Assembly: GCA_905178155.1 (NCBI GenBank)
Contig: CAJINV010000004.1
Coordinates: 2,781,283 to 2,845,282 of the forward strand
Origin: Amoebophrya sp. A120
Lineage: Eukaryota; Sar; Dinophyceae; Syndiniales; Amoebophryaceae
Reading direction: 5' to 3'
Length of the DNA stretch: 64,000 bases
In this document: positions 43,498 to 54,219 of the stretch, piece by piece
How the letters are laid out: the number at the start of each line of letters is the position of its first letter
Numbering within the stretch: position 1 is the stretch's first letter
Position numbers and translations under genes: made by a program
Notes under the pieces: model-generated
What the model saw: the letters and a program-made list of their open reading frames with translations, nothing else
Database searches by the model: none
Told to the model about the DNA's origin: nothing

Positions 43498-44401
43498 TTA
43501 TATACGATCAAACGCTCCGTTGTTCAATTTCGCGGTGAGTTTTCCGGGCTGCTGAATGATGCCCCGAAATTCCCCTGTGGCGGGGTCAAACTTCGCCCGC
43601 AGTACCCCGGACGCACAGCCGAGGCCCTTGGTCAACGGTGGCTCGATCGCAGCCGGGAAAGCGGTTCTTAGTCGTTTTGCACGGTCGTGAAAAGAAGTTC
43701 TCCTTCCGTTCTGAAGAGGCGGGGGGCGTTGATCGATGGTCCTCGCTGTTCGGAAACACAAGGCTTCCGCCCTCTGCTGATCGTCTCCACCAGCACTACG
43801 AAGACCCATGCTGCAGCTCTCGTGCGCCGTCGCGTGTGATTTTAAAGTCCTCCCCCTGCCTTCTACTGCTGTCGGCGTGCCGAGAAACCCGAGCTCGCTG
43901 AACGAGGAAGCACTGACCGCGGAGGTGCGACGACCGAAAATATGGGCGGATTTGTTGTGTCCTAGAAGTTCTTGTGTGCAACTCCAACTACTAGTACAAC
44001 CGGGGTGGACGGCTGACGTTGTACACGGCGGAACGGCTGAAAAAGACGAGGTTGTTGAGGAACAGGTCGACAGACTGCAAGACTTGGTGGAGAGTTGAGC
44101 GAAAAGCTCGTCGAGCGCGACCGGGTGTCGTGTCAACATCTTGCTTGTTGCTTGTGGAGGATCAGGATGCGCATAGTCTAAACTAATAAGTATTTGAATT
44201 TTGTCAGGACATCCACCGAGTCTTCTTCCAGGGTGGGAAAGTTACTTATCAAACTGGGTCGACTTGGTCTCGCTGTGGTCTCCTGCAGCAAGACCAGATT
44301 AAACACGCTAATAACTCTTCCACTTTCAACATCTTGACTGGATGCTTCCAGGAAACTACCAAACGAGAGGAATCCACTCGTACAGTACTTCTCCAGGTGC
44401 A
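43498..44401 (-). CDS. Ser/Thr-rich protein of unknown function
   Basis: The frame from the ATG at 44139 gives about 213 aa: MLTRHPVALDELFAQLSTKS, a Ser/Cys/Thr stretch, then an ordered-looking C-terminus GVLRAKFDPATGEFRGIIQQ, PGKLTAKLNNGAFDRI and stop at 43498. In a neighbouring phase upstream, MHLEKYCTSGFLSFGSFLEA to PSLISNFPTLEEDSVDVLTK (44401-44200) looks like a first exon, but no clear splice pair joins them. No family recognised. Confidence 0.45.
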
Positions 44402-44539
44402 TCAATGAGGACAACGAATACCTGAGCCGATATTAATTTAATTAATATCGTCAGCAGAATCAAATTAGTACTACTGTATAGAATTAACTAAGTACGACGG
44501 AAGACCAAGACCTGCCACCTGCTTTCGTTCAGGTACAGG

Positions 44540-44720
44540 TCCACTACTGTAGAATACGATGGTGACACGCACACGACTATCGAATACGATAGTACTATCG
44601 AATGTTGCGATACAGTTACTTGTTATTACTGCGACGATAATACTATCGAATCCGACGATACTACTATGATATACGACGATACACCTATCGAATACGACGA
44701 TACTACCTGTCGCATCGAAC
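44540..44720. repeat. Degenerate minisatellite with unit ACTATCGAATACGACGAT
   Basis: About ten imperfect units of 12-18 bp. Long open frames across it in several phases are a by-product of the repeat. Confidence 0.85.
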
Positions 44721-44969
44721 ACGATATAGGGCTGTCCTCGCGACTTCTCGAAATTGCTGCGGGAGGCGGTCCTGGCTTCGTTAACGACTACGACATGGTG
44801 GAAGATCGTCATAGTCATTGGCCGACCGACAGAAGAGGGAACACAAGGCTGACAACAGAAACTTGCTACTCGTTTCTTTATGCTAAGGGTTGTTCATTGT
44901 TCTACTTTTTACTGCAGCAAGCACTTAAGGAAAAAATGAGAATCGTTTCTTTTTTCAGTTGAGCCCGCC

Positions 44970-45882
44970 GATGTTGAAGGGGTTTTTGGCTGGCTTTTCT
45001 GCTTACCGTGGTGGGGAACCACAGGTATCCGTTCCTTTGCAGTAGTACCCCGAGTCTTCGTCACAGGCATTCCCCTTCGTCACTCGAGCTCTGCACGTTT
45101 GCACAAAATCGTTATCCCAACGTGTTGCGAATAATGTCTTGCCGTACAACGTTTATGAGATTTTAAAGCGTTACATGGGTCGCTGCTGTATAATTTGTGA
45201 CGCAGAGTCACTACGTATCTTCGTCCTCCGATGCTAATGTTTAGCGCGTTGAAAATTTGTCACACGAAGTATATTCTCTGAAAATTGACCATCTTCGTCC
45301 CCATTCGATTTGAAATGTAGAAAGTTCTGTCGTTGTCATGCAAAAAGTGGATGGCGGGCGCGGGGCGGATGGTTAATCTTCACGGAATAAAGTAGCTTGT
45401 TATCCTCCACACGACCAAGCTACTTAGCAGGACAAGAAATTCATATTGAAGCGCTAAACCGAGGGACAAGGATAATAATCTGTATCTGCGGCAAATTTGT
45501 AATACGAGACGGACAACAAGCTTCCCCGTTTCACTTTTGCCAACATTATTGCATTACAAGATCATGTACACAGCAAGGAACGCAACGCTTGAGAATGGCA
45601 TAGGACTTTTTCATCTTGCTTGTCCTTGAGCGAGCAACAGCACCTGATTTAGTTTGTCAGTATCAGAGATAGCAGAAGCATAGATATGGATATCGATATT
45701 ATTATAATAAAGTTGGTTCCTAAACCCTGAAACCTAAGCTAAACCCTTTCCGGATCGATCTTGAGCAGCAGATCCGGAGCAATCTACAGCAAAACAAACA
45801 AGGCGACTCTTCCCGCGGAGTCATGTTCACGGTCATGCATGCGCAACATGATGAAGTGTAAGTGAGTGAAAGCATCTGTCTT
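44970..45882. other. Intergenic stretch, no supported gene
   Basis: Short ORFs only. Telomere-like TAAACCCTGAAACC and AAACCCTTTCC pieces at about 45720-45750 are too degenerate to call. Confidence 0.45.
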
Positions 45883-47940
45883 CTAACTGTAGTACGCGAC
45901 GGGTTCTTGGTTATCGACGGGTTGGTCATCTTGAACGGGAGGGTTGTCCACATAGTCATTCGCAACCCGTTCACCGACAACAAGCATAGCAGGTCCCATA
46001 TAAAGACTGACGCAGAAGGCAGCCACCATACCCGCTTTTTCCACCAGCCCGGACGCGCCATCACTTTCAACGATGGCCTGCTGCACCTGGTCGCCGCCCG
46101 TCGTGCCTTCCTCGTCCGCAAACTCGGTCTCCGTGGTATCGCAAGAAAAAACCAACGAATGCAGAAATCCACCTCGATCGATGCAATATTTTCTTTTTGG
46201 ATTTCATTTATTTTTTGAACGACAGAATGACACAGCATGCAATGGCACAGCTGGAGAGCCGCCTAGATGCTTTTAGTCTTTGTTTTTAGCAGGACTAAAA
46301 CGCACGACCACGGACGCCAACAACTCGTGACCTACATAAAAATGTTGTTTTGTATATATCAGAAAAGATTGCCCTGTCTGACGAGGAGTGCAGACGTGTA
46401 CGTGGAGTACCGTGGAGGCGAAGGCACACACCAGAAATAACCTGCGCCCCAGGCATGCGACCCACTGCTACAAACCGCCGCGCCTGCGGGGCTGTGGGGT
46501 TGCGCGTCCAGGGTGCTGGGCGGTGTGGTGTGAGGGCTGGCCCTGGTACTTAATATATCTGCGTGCCCATCGGGCACGCAGACCATTGCGTTTCGTTTCG
46601 GTGACTCTATTTGTAGTCAGATCGTAGTGTGTATGTGATGCGGCCCATCGGGCGGCCCCTGCCATTGGCAGGGGCTAAATACATGGCGCGGGGGTGCCTT
46701 GTTTTTTGCCTCGTGTTCCTGTGTGTCTGTCTGTACTTAGCCCCGGCTTATGACCGTCGGCGCGATCTTTTGCCGGCTGCGGTAGGTTGCCGCTACACTG
46801 GCCCCGGACCCCTGTGACAGGGACCTTGCGGGCATCGCCCTAGTAGGATACCAGTGGCTATTTCACAGCCTTCAGTGAGGCCTTCCCATCGTAATGGACC
46901 GCGGCGCCCCCGCTCGCGCGAATCCATTTACGACAGACGAGCGCCTTGCTACTGCATGTCTGCCGCATCGCGGCGTGCATCGACAAGCAGAATCGCGAAG
47001 CGCCCGCGACACACAGAGCGGCAGGCCGCAGACGAAGCTGCGCTGTTTTCCGATGTGTCTTGCCGATAGCGGGCCTGGCCAATAGGCCAAGATAACGCCG
47101 GGCCTGTGCCCCTAACGGCGTGAAGAACCTCTGCTACACCCACATCGTGGGCAGTCGGGTTCTCCACTCCCCGGCCAGTGGTGCTCGCGAGAACCGAGAG
47201 CGCGTCATCGACGTGTGTGTACCACTGAACGGAGATAGCCTGGAGGGTAGTCGAAGAACGCGAACTCTCTCTCCGCACTGTGAGAGCTGCACAACAACTT
47301 CCTTCCCACCGGGACATCACCCCCTGTCAGGATAATGCCCTGGCGCTCGGCGGTAGGGCCGAGCTACGTGCACACGGCAAGGCGCACGCCGTCTGTTCTG
47401 ACCTGCCCATGGCTTGGGCAGCTCAATGGCAACGGGACCACCGGAGCTCTTTGCTTGCCGCACACTGCATTGATCCACGCTAAGGATCGGCAGCGCCGGA
47501 AACGACAAGGCGGAACTGCGAAGCAGAACCAGAGCGAAGGCCTGAGGCGCACAAGTACGCCTCGCTTTCTCATCGAGACACTCCTCCGTCAAATATCCAC
47601 TCTCCGAGAACCGAAGAGACGAAAAAACGCAAAATCTAGGCGAGCCAAGACAATGCGGTATTTCTGGAAAAAGGACAGAGACAGACCCAGCCGAAGCTGG
47701 TCGACACCGGGCAGCCAGCCCGGTGTCGGAGTGTGCAACCCTCTTGCTTGATCATGTGAACTGATATAATCGCTACGCGACGCATATATCAGAAAAGATT
47801 GCCCTGTCTGACGAGGAGTGCAGACGTGTACGTGGAGTACCGTGGAATAAATGGTGGGGGGGGGGACTAACCCACTTACCACGCTCACTGCGTCCACCGC
47901 GATGGTAAACATTAGCTTCTTCACGATTGCGCAGGCCATC
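45883..47940 (-). CDS. Small hydrophobic protein, paralog 2, with a 1.7-kb intron
   Basis: Exon 1 starts at the ATG at 47940: MACAIVKKLMFTIAVDAVSV then GLVPP. Exon 2 (from about 46136) reads TTETEFADEEGTTGGDQVQQ, a hydrophobic segment MVAAFCVSLYMGPAMLVVG, then VANDYVDNPPVQDDQPVD and ends EPVAYYS, stop at 45883. Joined, the product is about 115 aa with an N-terminal and a central hydrophobic segment and an acidic Pro/Gln-rich tail. It aligns with paralog 1 at 20827-21033 through GLVPP and (T)ETEF, which are contiguous there. The splice junction follows a run of ten C residues. Function unknown; a small membrane protein is inferred. Confidence 0.65.
46354..46416. repeat. 63-bp direct repeat, copy 1
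   Basis: Identical to 47784-47846. It starts ATATATCAGAAAAG and ends GGAGTACCGTGGA. The pair is 1430 bp apart. Confidence 0.95.
46417..47783. mobile_element. GC-rich block between 63-bp direct repeats
   Basis: 1367 bp, GC-rich, with several local hairpins such as GCGTGCCCATCGGGCACGC and GCCCCTGCCATTGGCAGGGG and a palindrome-like CACCGGGCAGCCAGCCCGGTG. No coding family recognised; frames on both strands look compositional. Confidence 0.6.
47784..47846. repeat. 63-bp direct repeat, copy 2
   Basis: Identical to 46354-46416; see that entry. Confidence 0.95.
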
Positions 47941-49058
47941 TTGTCGATAGCGCTGTTGGTACTATGTGTTTCAAACCTCACCCGTCACGTGGACGGGGAA
48001 GGAGGATCCTTCTTATTCTTTTTCTTGTGCTTGCTAGATGAAGAATCTGAATTTCATTTTGCAGTGCTAGCAGAAAATTGCAAGGCAGCAAGAAGTTGCA
48101 AAGTAAAACGCAAACTTCCTCGACAGCCACAACCTCGCTTTTCGTTTTCATTATTCTCCATGATGCTCACATTGCCGTGTGCACGTGCTGTGTCAGTACC
48201 TGCTGTCAAAAAGGTCACTAGTTCTTTAGCTTTAGGCTCGGCTAGCTGTCAGAGGCCTACCTGGAGGCTGCGTGTGCGTCTTGATCGGTGCTGTAGTTAG
48301 ACCTAATGAATAAAGGTAGCAGCCCTCTCGCTCTCCTTTCGCTCTCTCTCTCTCTCTCTCTCTCGAACCTAGTACCCTTCGTCACTTCTTGATATTCACG
48401 GAACACCTCCAAAAGTGGTAAAAGTGTCACAGGAATCAAGATTCTCTGAGCAGACCACCGCGGATGCAGGAAGCAGCCAGGTGGGGTCCAGGATTTATCT
48501 TGCACAGCGAGGCGTGATTAACTTTAAACAAAAGAGTGAGCGGTAGGTGAAATCAGCATGGCAGTCGACAGCAGCACATGCACAGGGAGGTTCCTGCATT
48601 TTGCATTTGTGTTGTTGGGTAGAAGATCGTACAACGGCAGTGTAATCGTACAGGGGCAGTCGCAGTTGTAGAGTCCTCTGTTGAGTCCTCCCAGTCTTGA
48701 AAAAATTGTCCGAATTCCAAGCGTTGTCTGGAGAACGACAAGAAGAATGCCTCTGTTTGTAGTGTCTTGCACTTCATGTTCTAGTTGGTTGGTACATTTG
48801 CATTTCTTGATGGGAAATACATTTCTCGGGAGGTACATTTGTTGGGAGGTACATTTTTGTAAGTTGATACAGTAAAACAAGCGAGCAAAAAATAACAGCT
48901 ACAGAACGCGCTGGTATTTTCAGTATTACGAATAACTACAAGCAGTAGAAGATAGAATGCAGTGTAGGACATTCCTTTTGCTGTTGTTTGGCTCTTCACC
49001 ATGACTGTCATCTTACGGCACAGTGTAGTATCCACACCTCTGTTGAGCAGCATTTATT
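47941..49058. other. Intergenic stretch with simple repeats
   Basis: Contains a (CT)n run at about 48339-48364 and three near copies of GGGAGGTACATTT at about 48780-48860. No supported gene. Confidence 0.5.
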
Positions 49059-49820
49059 TTACTCGTCCCGGCTGTAAAAGCTCTCCGACTTTACGTGTTC
49101 GAAGGCCTTATCAAGGATTTTCATCTGCTCCTTGCCCGACTGCCGCGCCAGTGCCGGCTTCGCGTAGTAGAAAAACTTCACATATGCATTGCAAATACGT
49201 GGTCTGGGTCTACTGGTTGATTTGTGACGCAAGATTTGTTGAAGGGATGTCGGGTTTGTGATGCATGGATAGGCGTGGTAAGTTTCTTTCTTGTGCAGGA
49301 AGGTAATTCACGAAGGAATTCCGAAGAAGCCATGAAAAACCCCGCATGCTTCTATGCGGTACAAGTGGCCACCGCCGTGCATTGCAAGTACAAGTAGTAG
49401 CATCCCAAACTTCCAGATGATCCAGGAGACACCTTTGCTTGCAATGCATATGACGACAACCCGGCGCCGCTCGGTTTCCGTTAAGCCGATGCTGTATGGG
49501 ATTGTCAGACGTTGCATTCTCGACTGTATCTATACGTGATTCCTTGTCTTCATGCAAACCCACTTACCATAAGCCAAAGCCATCAGACGACCAAGCCACG
49601 CCGCGTGACAAATCATCGAACAAGGGCTAAACAGCGTCGAAATCTGTGCGAATATTTGTAATGCAGGAGTCGCAAATCCACACAACAGTTGAGAGTGCAC
49701 CGTATGAGAATCCCATATGCTGGTTGCGCTCTTGGTAAGGATGCCCAGAACCTCGGGTGCGTGGTGCTCAGACAAGAGTCGGATCACGTGGTCAACAACT
49801 ACGGTCCGGAGTTTGGTAAC
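49059..49820 (-). CDS. Short helical protein, 3' exons
   Basis: Exons about 49820-49723, 49494-49451 and 49182-49059. The first begins after a canonical TTTTCAG acceptor and reads VTKLRTVVVDHVIRLLSEHH, APEVLGILTKSATSI|GLTE, then TERRRVVV|MKFFYYAKPA, LARQSGKEQMKILDKAFEHV and ends SESFYSRDE, stop at 49059. Both introner joins are in frame. It looks like a compact alpha-helical protein. The 5' exons should lie between 49830 and 50240 but were not resolved; that stretch holds a (GACT)n run and a duplicated CACAAGCGGGGGCCCTC. No family recognised. Confidence 0.55.
49183..49450. mobile_element. Introner, family A
   Basis: Ends TATGCATTGCAAATACG and TATGCATTGCAAGCAAAG; flanks TCACA/TGACG. Removal gives RRRVVV|MKFFYY in frame. 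Confidence 0.78.
49495..49717. mobile_element. Introner, family D
   Basis: Exact flanks TGCTG; ends TATGGGATTGTCAGACG and TATGGGATTCTCATACG. Removal gives LTKSATSI|GLTETER in frame. Confidence 0.88.
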
Positions 49821-49859
49821 CTGAAAACATATGTGTTTCTTAGATGCACATGCATGCAC

Positions 49860-49888
49860 GCACTGACTGACTGACTGACTGACTGACT
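49860..49888. repeat. (GACT)n microsatellite
   Basis: Seven tetranucleotide units, followed by TGTTTCAATTTC. Confidence 0.95.
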
Positions 49889-50246
49889 GTTTCAATTTCA
49901 AGATGGTACGCCCGGGCGCGTAAGTTCCGCACTTCTGATGGTGCAGCACGAGTGCTCCCGCCAGTACTACACTTCTGATGGTGCGCGTCTGGTGTAGCTG
50001 CTGGCGCAGCAGAGACTTATGTTCTACAGTTGTTATACTCCCGACGGTGATCGCAGCACCAGGAGTCCGGGCCAGACAGAAGGTACTGAAACCCAGTAAA
50101 GATCTCTCACACGGGTGGGCCGCGAAACGACCCGACCTCCCACAAGCGGGGGCCCTCCCACAAGCGGGGGCCCTGATCAACTTTTGTCTTCTATTTTCCG
50201 CTTGTAGTGCTTGCTTAGTTGATGCACAGCGTTTCGCTATCTATTG

Positions 50247-51678
50247 CTAGAGGGTCATCACTCGGCTATGTGATGGGGTCGGCGCAGGTCCAGGCTTTGC
50301 TTGCTGGATCTTGTCGAAATACTTTGCCCAGCACCGTTGCTTCCTCCGTGCCACTGTTTTCGCAGAAATAGAAATTTTGCACCCGTCGCCGTCTTGCACC
50401 GTGAAGTTGTATGTGGACCGCCGCAAGTCGTATGCATGCACGCAAACATATATATACCTTACATGCAAAACGAAAGCTAAACCGGGAGAAGGAGGACACC
50501 CAGCAGCAACCCTCGTCCAGCCGTACAATTTATATTCGCAGTACCAAGAAACCATCTACCTTGTACGTGACCGTCGCACAGAGAAGTTGCCACCAACGCA
50601 ACGCCGTCCAGTGTTTCGTCAGTCCGTGCAGCTTCCGCGCTTCGTAGCACCAGGCCAGCAAAGCAGCCCAGACAGCGGGGTCCTGTACCACATTCGGCTC
50701 CACGGTGATGGTGCTGCCCTTCGTGGATGTAATTGCACTGCCAGAAGCTTCGTCCCCTGCACCTCCCGGTCCCGACGTCGTGCCGTTTCTAGTAGAACTG
50801 CTGGCATCAGCCAATTCACTATCCTTCCGCACATGACTCCACAAGACGCACCTGTGCGCACGCATCTTCTTCTTGCCCACCCGAAACACGACGAGATCAT
50901 CATCGTGTGCTAGTTTTTGAAGGTTATTGTTGTGCTCCTCGGAAGATGACTCGGGCGTCGATGCTGATACCGGAGTGGTGCCCGTAGTACTACTTGCGCT
51001 TAATGCAGCACCAGTTGCTGCCCCCGCGGGAGACGTAGTTGTGACGAAAGGGTAGAGGTGCGCAAATGCGTCCTTCGTACCGTTCGCGGGGATGCTGGCC
51101 AGACCGAGGGGAAAGAGCGGGATTCTTGCTTGCGATGCCGCCGCAGTCGCTATTTGTTCAGGTCGTACGCCACCATTTTTACCACTAGATGAACCGCCGG
51201 GTTGTTCAGCAGAAGTTTTTGTTTTTCCGTCGAGTATGGTTTCTGGACAAAAATCTGCGTTTTTGCTCGTGTCCTCCCGCAGTCGGGAGATGCAGCCGGG
51301 CGTGGAAATGCTATTTGCCTTGCCGCCCTGGGAAACAACCACCGGAGGCGGGAGGGGATCTTCCTGGAGCTGGCCGCTGGTTGAGTATGCGAAGAAAATG
51401 AAAAGATGAAAGCGCGGAGACGTACTACAAAGAAATAAACTATCTCTATCAATCTTCTTGCTCACCTACCACCTCCACTGGTCAATTCCAAAAGATCGCC
51501 CAGGAATGGTGCGTAAAAAAAAAACTGTACGTCCTTCCTGATGGATAATTGTCATTGAGGGTGATGCAGCTAATATCTTGCTGCGTGGTGGGTAACGTAC
51601 GAGGACAAGCATAGCATGGTGGGTAACGTAATTCAGCGTGGGAATCTCGATGCAAGAATTCATTGGATTTTGCGGCAT
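50247..51678 (-). CDS. BTB/POZ-like domain protein
   Basis: The main exon (about 51430-50545) has a Ser/Thr/Ala-rich N-terminal half, then DDDLVVFRVGKKKMRAHRCV followed by LWSHVRKDSE, the BTB pattern of strand, basic residues, aHr.vL and S. Further on are STITVEPNVVQDPAVWAALL and AWCYEARKL, like the later BTB helices. A last exon (about 50460-50247) reads YDLRRSTYNFTVQDGDGCKI, AKTVARRKQRCWAKYFDKIQ and stops at 50247. A likely first exon starts at the ATG at 51678 (MPQNPMNSCIEIPTLNYVTH) and joins through GGTG|GTAGGT...TTTGTAG| in frame as DQWRC|TSPRFHLF. BTB proteins usually dimerise and often recruit cullin-3; that role is inferred. Confidence 0.55.
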
Positions 51679-51736
51679 AGCTAACGGACACGGTGAGTTG
51701 TAGAAGAGCTGCTGGTATTATAGCTAGCACTTTCAT
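51482..51736 (-). CDS. Overlapping frame with strong signal peptide
   Basis: 84 codons from the ATG at 51736: MKVLAIIPAALLQLTVSVSY, AAKSNEF..., a textbook signal peptide (Lys, hydrophobic core, small residues before the cut), then two Cys and aromatic residues to the stop. It starts 17 bp after the stop of the next gene and overlaps, in another frame, the proposed first exon of the BTB gene. Either a small secreted protein or the 5' part of a differently spliced BTB transcript. Confidence 0.4.
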   Translation of the reverse strand: MKVLAIIPAALLQLTVSVSYAAKSNEFLHRDSHAELRYPPCYACPRTLPTTQQDISCITLNDNYPSGRTYSFFFTHHSWAIFWN

Positions 51737-51752
51737 CGTTCATTTTCTTGTT

Positions 51753-53959
51753 TCATAGCAGAAACAGTTGACTCAAGAACCGCGCGAAAAGCTGCAGTGG
51801 TGTAGCGGTCAGGAGTTTGGCGTTGCTGGTCGGCTTTGCTTCAACGGAAAACTTCACTTCGGCTAGCCTGGTTATCCTGTGCAAAAGTATCGCACCCGTA
51901 TAAAAATAAATGCAAGTCCTGCATCACAAATCTTGCTCTTAAGGTAAATCCGCATCACAAATTTTATTTCTCATGCTAAGAAAATTTGTAATGCATTCAT
52001 ACGAGTACGATAGATACTTTTGCAATGCATACTGGTGTGCACGCCGTTGTTGATTAGCAGTTGGTCGTTTTTGGTGAGCTGCGACAACAGAAACAGATTA
52101 CCGCAGGCGCCCGCTACGTGGAAGGCGGGCTGATATTTTTTTTAAATTCTTGATGTCGTGGGTTCATCACACCAGTTTATGATTTTGTTGGCACGCAGCT
52201 GGTGGGGTTATTACTGCCGGCGTTTGGTCAACGTATGAGAAACACTGAAAGGCTACTGTGAACCTTTAATAAATGTGTTTAGGCGTGCTGTTTCATCAGA
52301 TGAAAGTTCAGAGATCCTGTGCGTGTAGTCGGCAAAGATGCAAATGGTTTGCGGCAAAATCAACGAATTTGAATTTTTGATGATGCCTGTGTCGAACCCA
52401 ATTGATAATCTAAATGATTTTCCTATCTATACAAAACAAGATTTTCAATTTTCTGTCCTGAAGAAATAAATCCGCACTACCTGGACAGTCACAGGAATAT
52501 TAGACGAAGACTCCGCCGCTCCTTCGCGTGCCTTCTGAAGCAGCAGACGCACCAGCTCCACGTACTCTTGCTTTTCTCCTGGTCGGCAGTGTTTTTCGCG
52601 GAATGGACTATTCGTAAGCACGACCGTGGTACGATCTTCTACTATAGCAGGTCGTTCTTGGGCTGAAACAGCAGATGCTCCTTCTGCTGCTGCCGCGGCA
52701 CCCGACGTCGACGAGCAGCGCTGTGGCTTCGCTGCCAAGAAGCAGAGCATTTCCGTGTAGGACTTCGTCGCCGCTTCTTTTCTGCTTCTACTTGAATTCT
52801 TCGTTTCGTCGTCCACTATTCGGAACAAATCCAGAAGCTTTTTCCTCGCCTGTTGCCAGTGACGGGCTCGTAGGGCGGACCAAATTTCTTGGCGCAGACG
52901 TCGTGGTTCTTCGGCCTGTTCAGTCAGAATTTCGCTTCCTGCGCTTCGCGCCTCCTGGCCCAGCTGTGGAGAACGGGAGCGCTGCCTTGGCTTCTTGTGT
53001 CCGCTGCCGCCGTCTCTGCACGCGGGAGGGGTCGTGGTTTTCCCGGCTGGCGCGGCTCGTGCACTATTACCTCCGGGCACGACCTTCGACGTGCTCCGGT
53101 CTATGCCGTGCACTCGCCTTTCGTCAAGGACTTGGTCTGGCTCCGCTTCGCGACCCCGGCTGTCGGTGCTATCTTCCAACCCGAAGCGCGGCAACGACCG
53201 GCACTGACTCGCCTCCGATTTGTGATGTAGTTGCCGACTTTGTTTATCCATTTTCTGAGCAGTTGCGGCTGCCCCGGGTCCTTCCGTGCGCCGATCCTCT
53301 CGTTCAGCTGCAAGAAAAATGTTGTTTCTTTCATCGTCATTTTTTACCCTGTGGCCCCCTTTGTCGTGGTAATCGACTACAGGAAGGCCGCTGTGACAGG
53401 CGTCAACACTCCTCGCTTGAGCACGTACTACCTTGACACTTTCCGGAAACACGACCAGAGGCGGAGGGCGCCGCGAAGACGTCGACGTGGACAATAAACC
53501 TGCGCTAGATCTTCTACCAGTACTAACAGCGCTGCTGGAAGAACTACCGGACGAAGCCGAAGCGCTGCAGCCATTGTTCCCGGCTTGTTGTATGTGCTGA
53601 TGAGCACCACCAAGACCACGGACGACGTGCTGACTTTCCTGAAGGTGGAGCCCTCCAGCCTCAGAAGTTGTAGAAACTACGTCTGCGATGGTCAAGTCCA
53701 CCATATCCAGGAGATTCTGCAAGGCCTCGCACTGGTGATCGAAGTAGCGTGATTTATCCTGCCCTCCACCGAAGTGCGCGATTCCAAAGGTTTGCACCAG
53801 CCGCTCGCGGTGGGTGGAAACAAGCTCGATTCCGTCTTGCAGCTCCGTGGCCAGCGCTCGCATCCGAGGCAGATGAACAACTGAATTTTCTTCTCGTAGT
53901 TGCGCCGGTTCGGTCTTTGCATCTGAAGCAGTAGAGGCTGCATCAGTGTTTCTGCTCAT
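51753..53959 (-). CDS. Protein with disordered middle and helical C-terminus
   Basis: Exons 53959-52481, 52139-52032 and 51872-51753. The ATG at 53959 (MSRNTDAASTASDAKTEPAQ) is the first in frame, but the frame stays open upstream (TAEAASFAAASARLKTASKE), so an earlier exon is possible. The N-terminus is helical (HLPRMRALATELQDGIELVS, CEALQNLLDMVDLTIADVV), the middle is Ser/Arg-rich, and then IWSALRARHWQQARKKLLDL follows. A GT-AG intron (52140-52480) joins IPVTVQ|PAFHVAGACG. After it, GNLFLLSQLTKNDQLLINNG resembles an armadillo repeat, and the introner join GVHT|RLAEVKFSVE is in frame. The end is LFARFLSQLFLL. ARM similarity is by eye only. Confidence 0.6.
51873..52031. mobile_element. Introner, family A
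   Basis: Exact flanks CTGGT; ends TATCCTGTGCAAAAGTATCG and TATGCATTGCAAAAGTATC. Interior contains GCATCACAAAT twice. Confidence 0.92.
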
Positions 53960-54219
53960 CCTGGCGATCAATTCTGTGGCCTCTTTGCTTGCGGTTTTCA
54001 GACGGGCACTCGCCGCGGCGAAAGAGGCGGCTTCGGCCGTGATGCCTGATGTGTAATTTTCATTTTTCTATTTTGCGCGGCTCAGTTCAGTTGTGATTGT
54101 GAGATACTTCTGTTTCTTGTTTCAATCGTGGCTGTTTTTCTTGAGAGTGGTTGTATGGGACTGTCAAGAAAAGCGGGTATCAAATCACGAAAAATCGAAA
54201 TGTAAAATCATCCATAACT

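Larger units (their letters stand above)
46137..47849. mobile_element. 1.71-kb introner carrying a 1.4-kb GC-rich insert
   Basis: Intron of paralog 2; outer ends TATCGCAAG and TATTCCACG, flanks ending TGG on both sides. A 63-bp sequence starting ATATATCAGAAAAG is present twice in the same orientation (46354-46416, 47784-47846). Leaving out one copy and the 1367 bp between gives about 283 bp. The arrangement parallels 2796-4516. Confidence 0.7.

Noticed and set aside
44471-44962. Opposed open frames over 44.5-45.0 kb
   Set aside because: They arise from the ACTATCGAATACGACG minisatellite, which keeps all phases open.
45720-45750. Second interstitial telomere repeat
   Set aside because: Only two or three imperfect units, which is within chance for an AT-rich region.
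46371-46416. CTGACGAG inside the 63-bp repeat as a hammerhead ribozyme core
   Set aside because: The matching GAAA box and GUH cleavage context with closing helices are not present in either copy.
46949-47320. Reverse-transcriptase-like WYTHVDDALS motif in a minus-strand frame
   Set aside because: Only a loose YxDD resemblance; no other RT motifs in order and the frame is within GC-rich compositional sequence.
49860-49888. Short tandem units as a CRISPR array
   Set aside because: Simple tetranucleotide repeat without spacers; the context is eukaryotic.
51785-51830. tRNA-like stretch TGGTGTAGCGGTCAGGAGT
   Set aside because: No T-arm GTTCGA and no acceptor pairing; it is coding sequence of the 51753-53959 gene.
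53231-53500. Plus-strand frames across the 51753-53959 gene
   Set aside because: Shadows of the minus-strand coding frame, which continues in frame across two introns.
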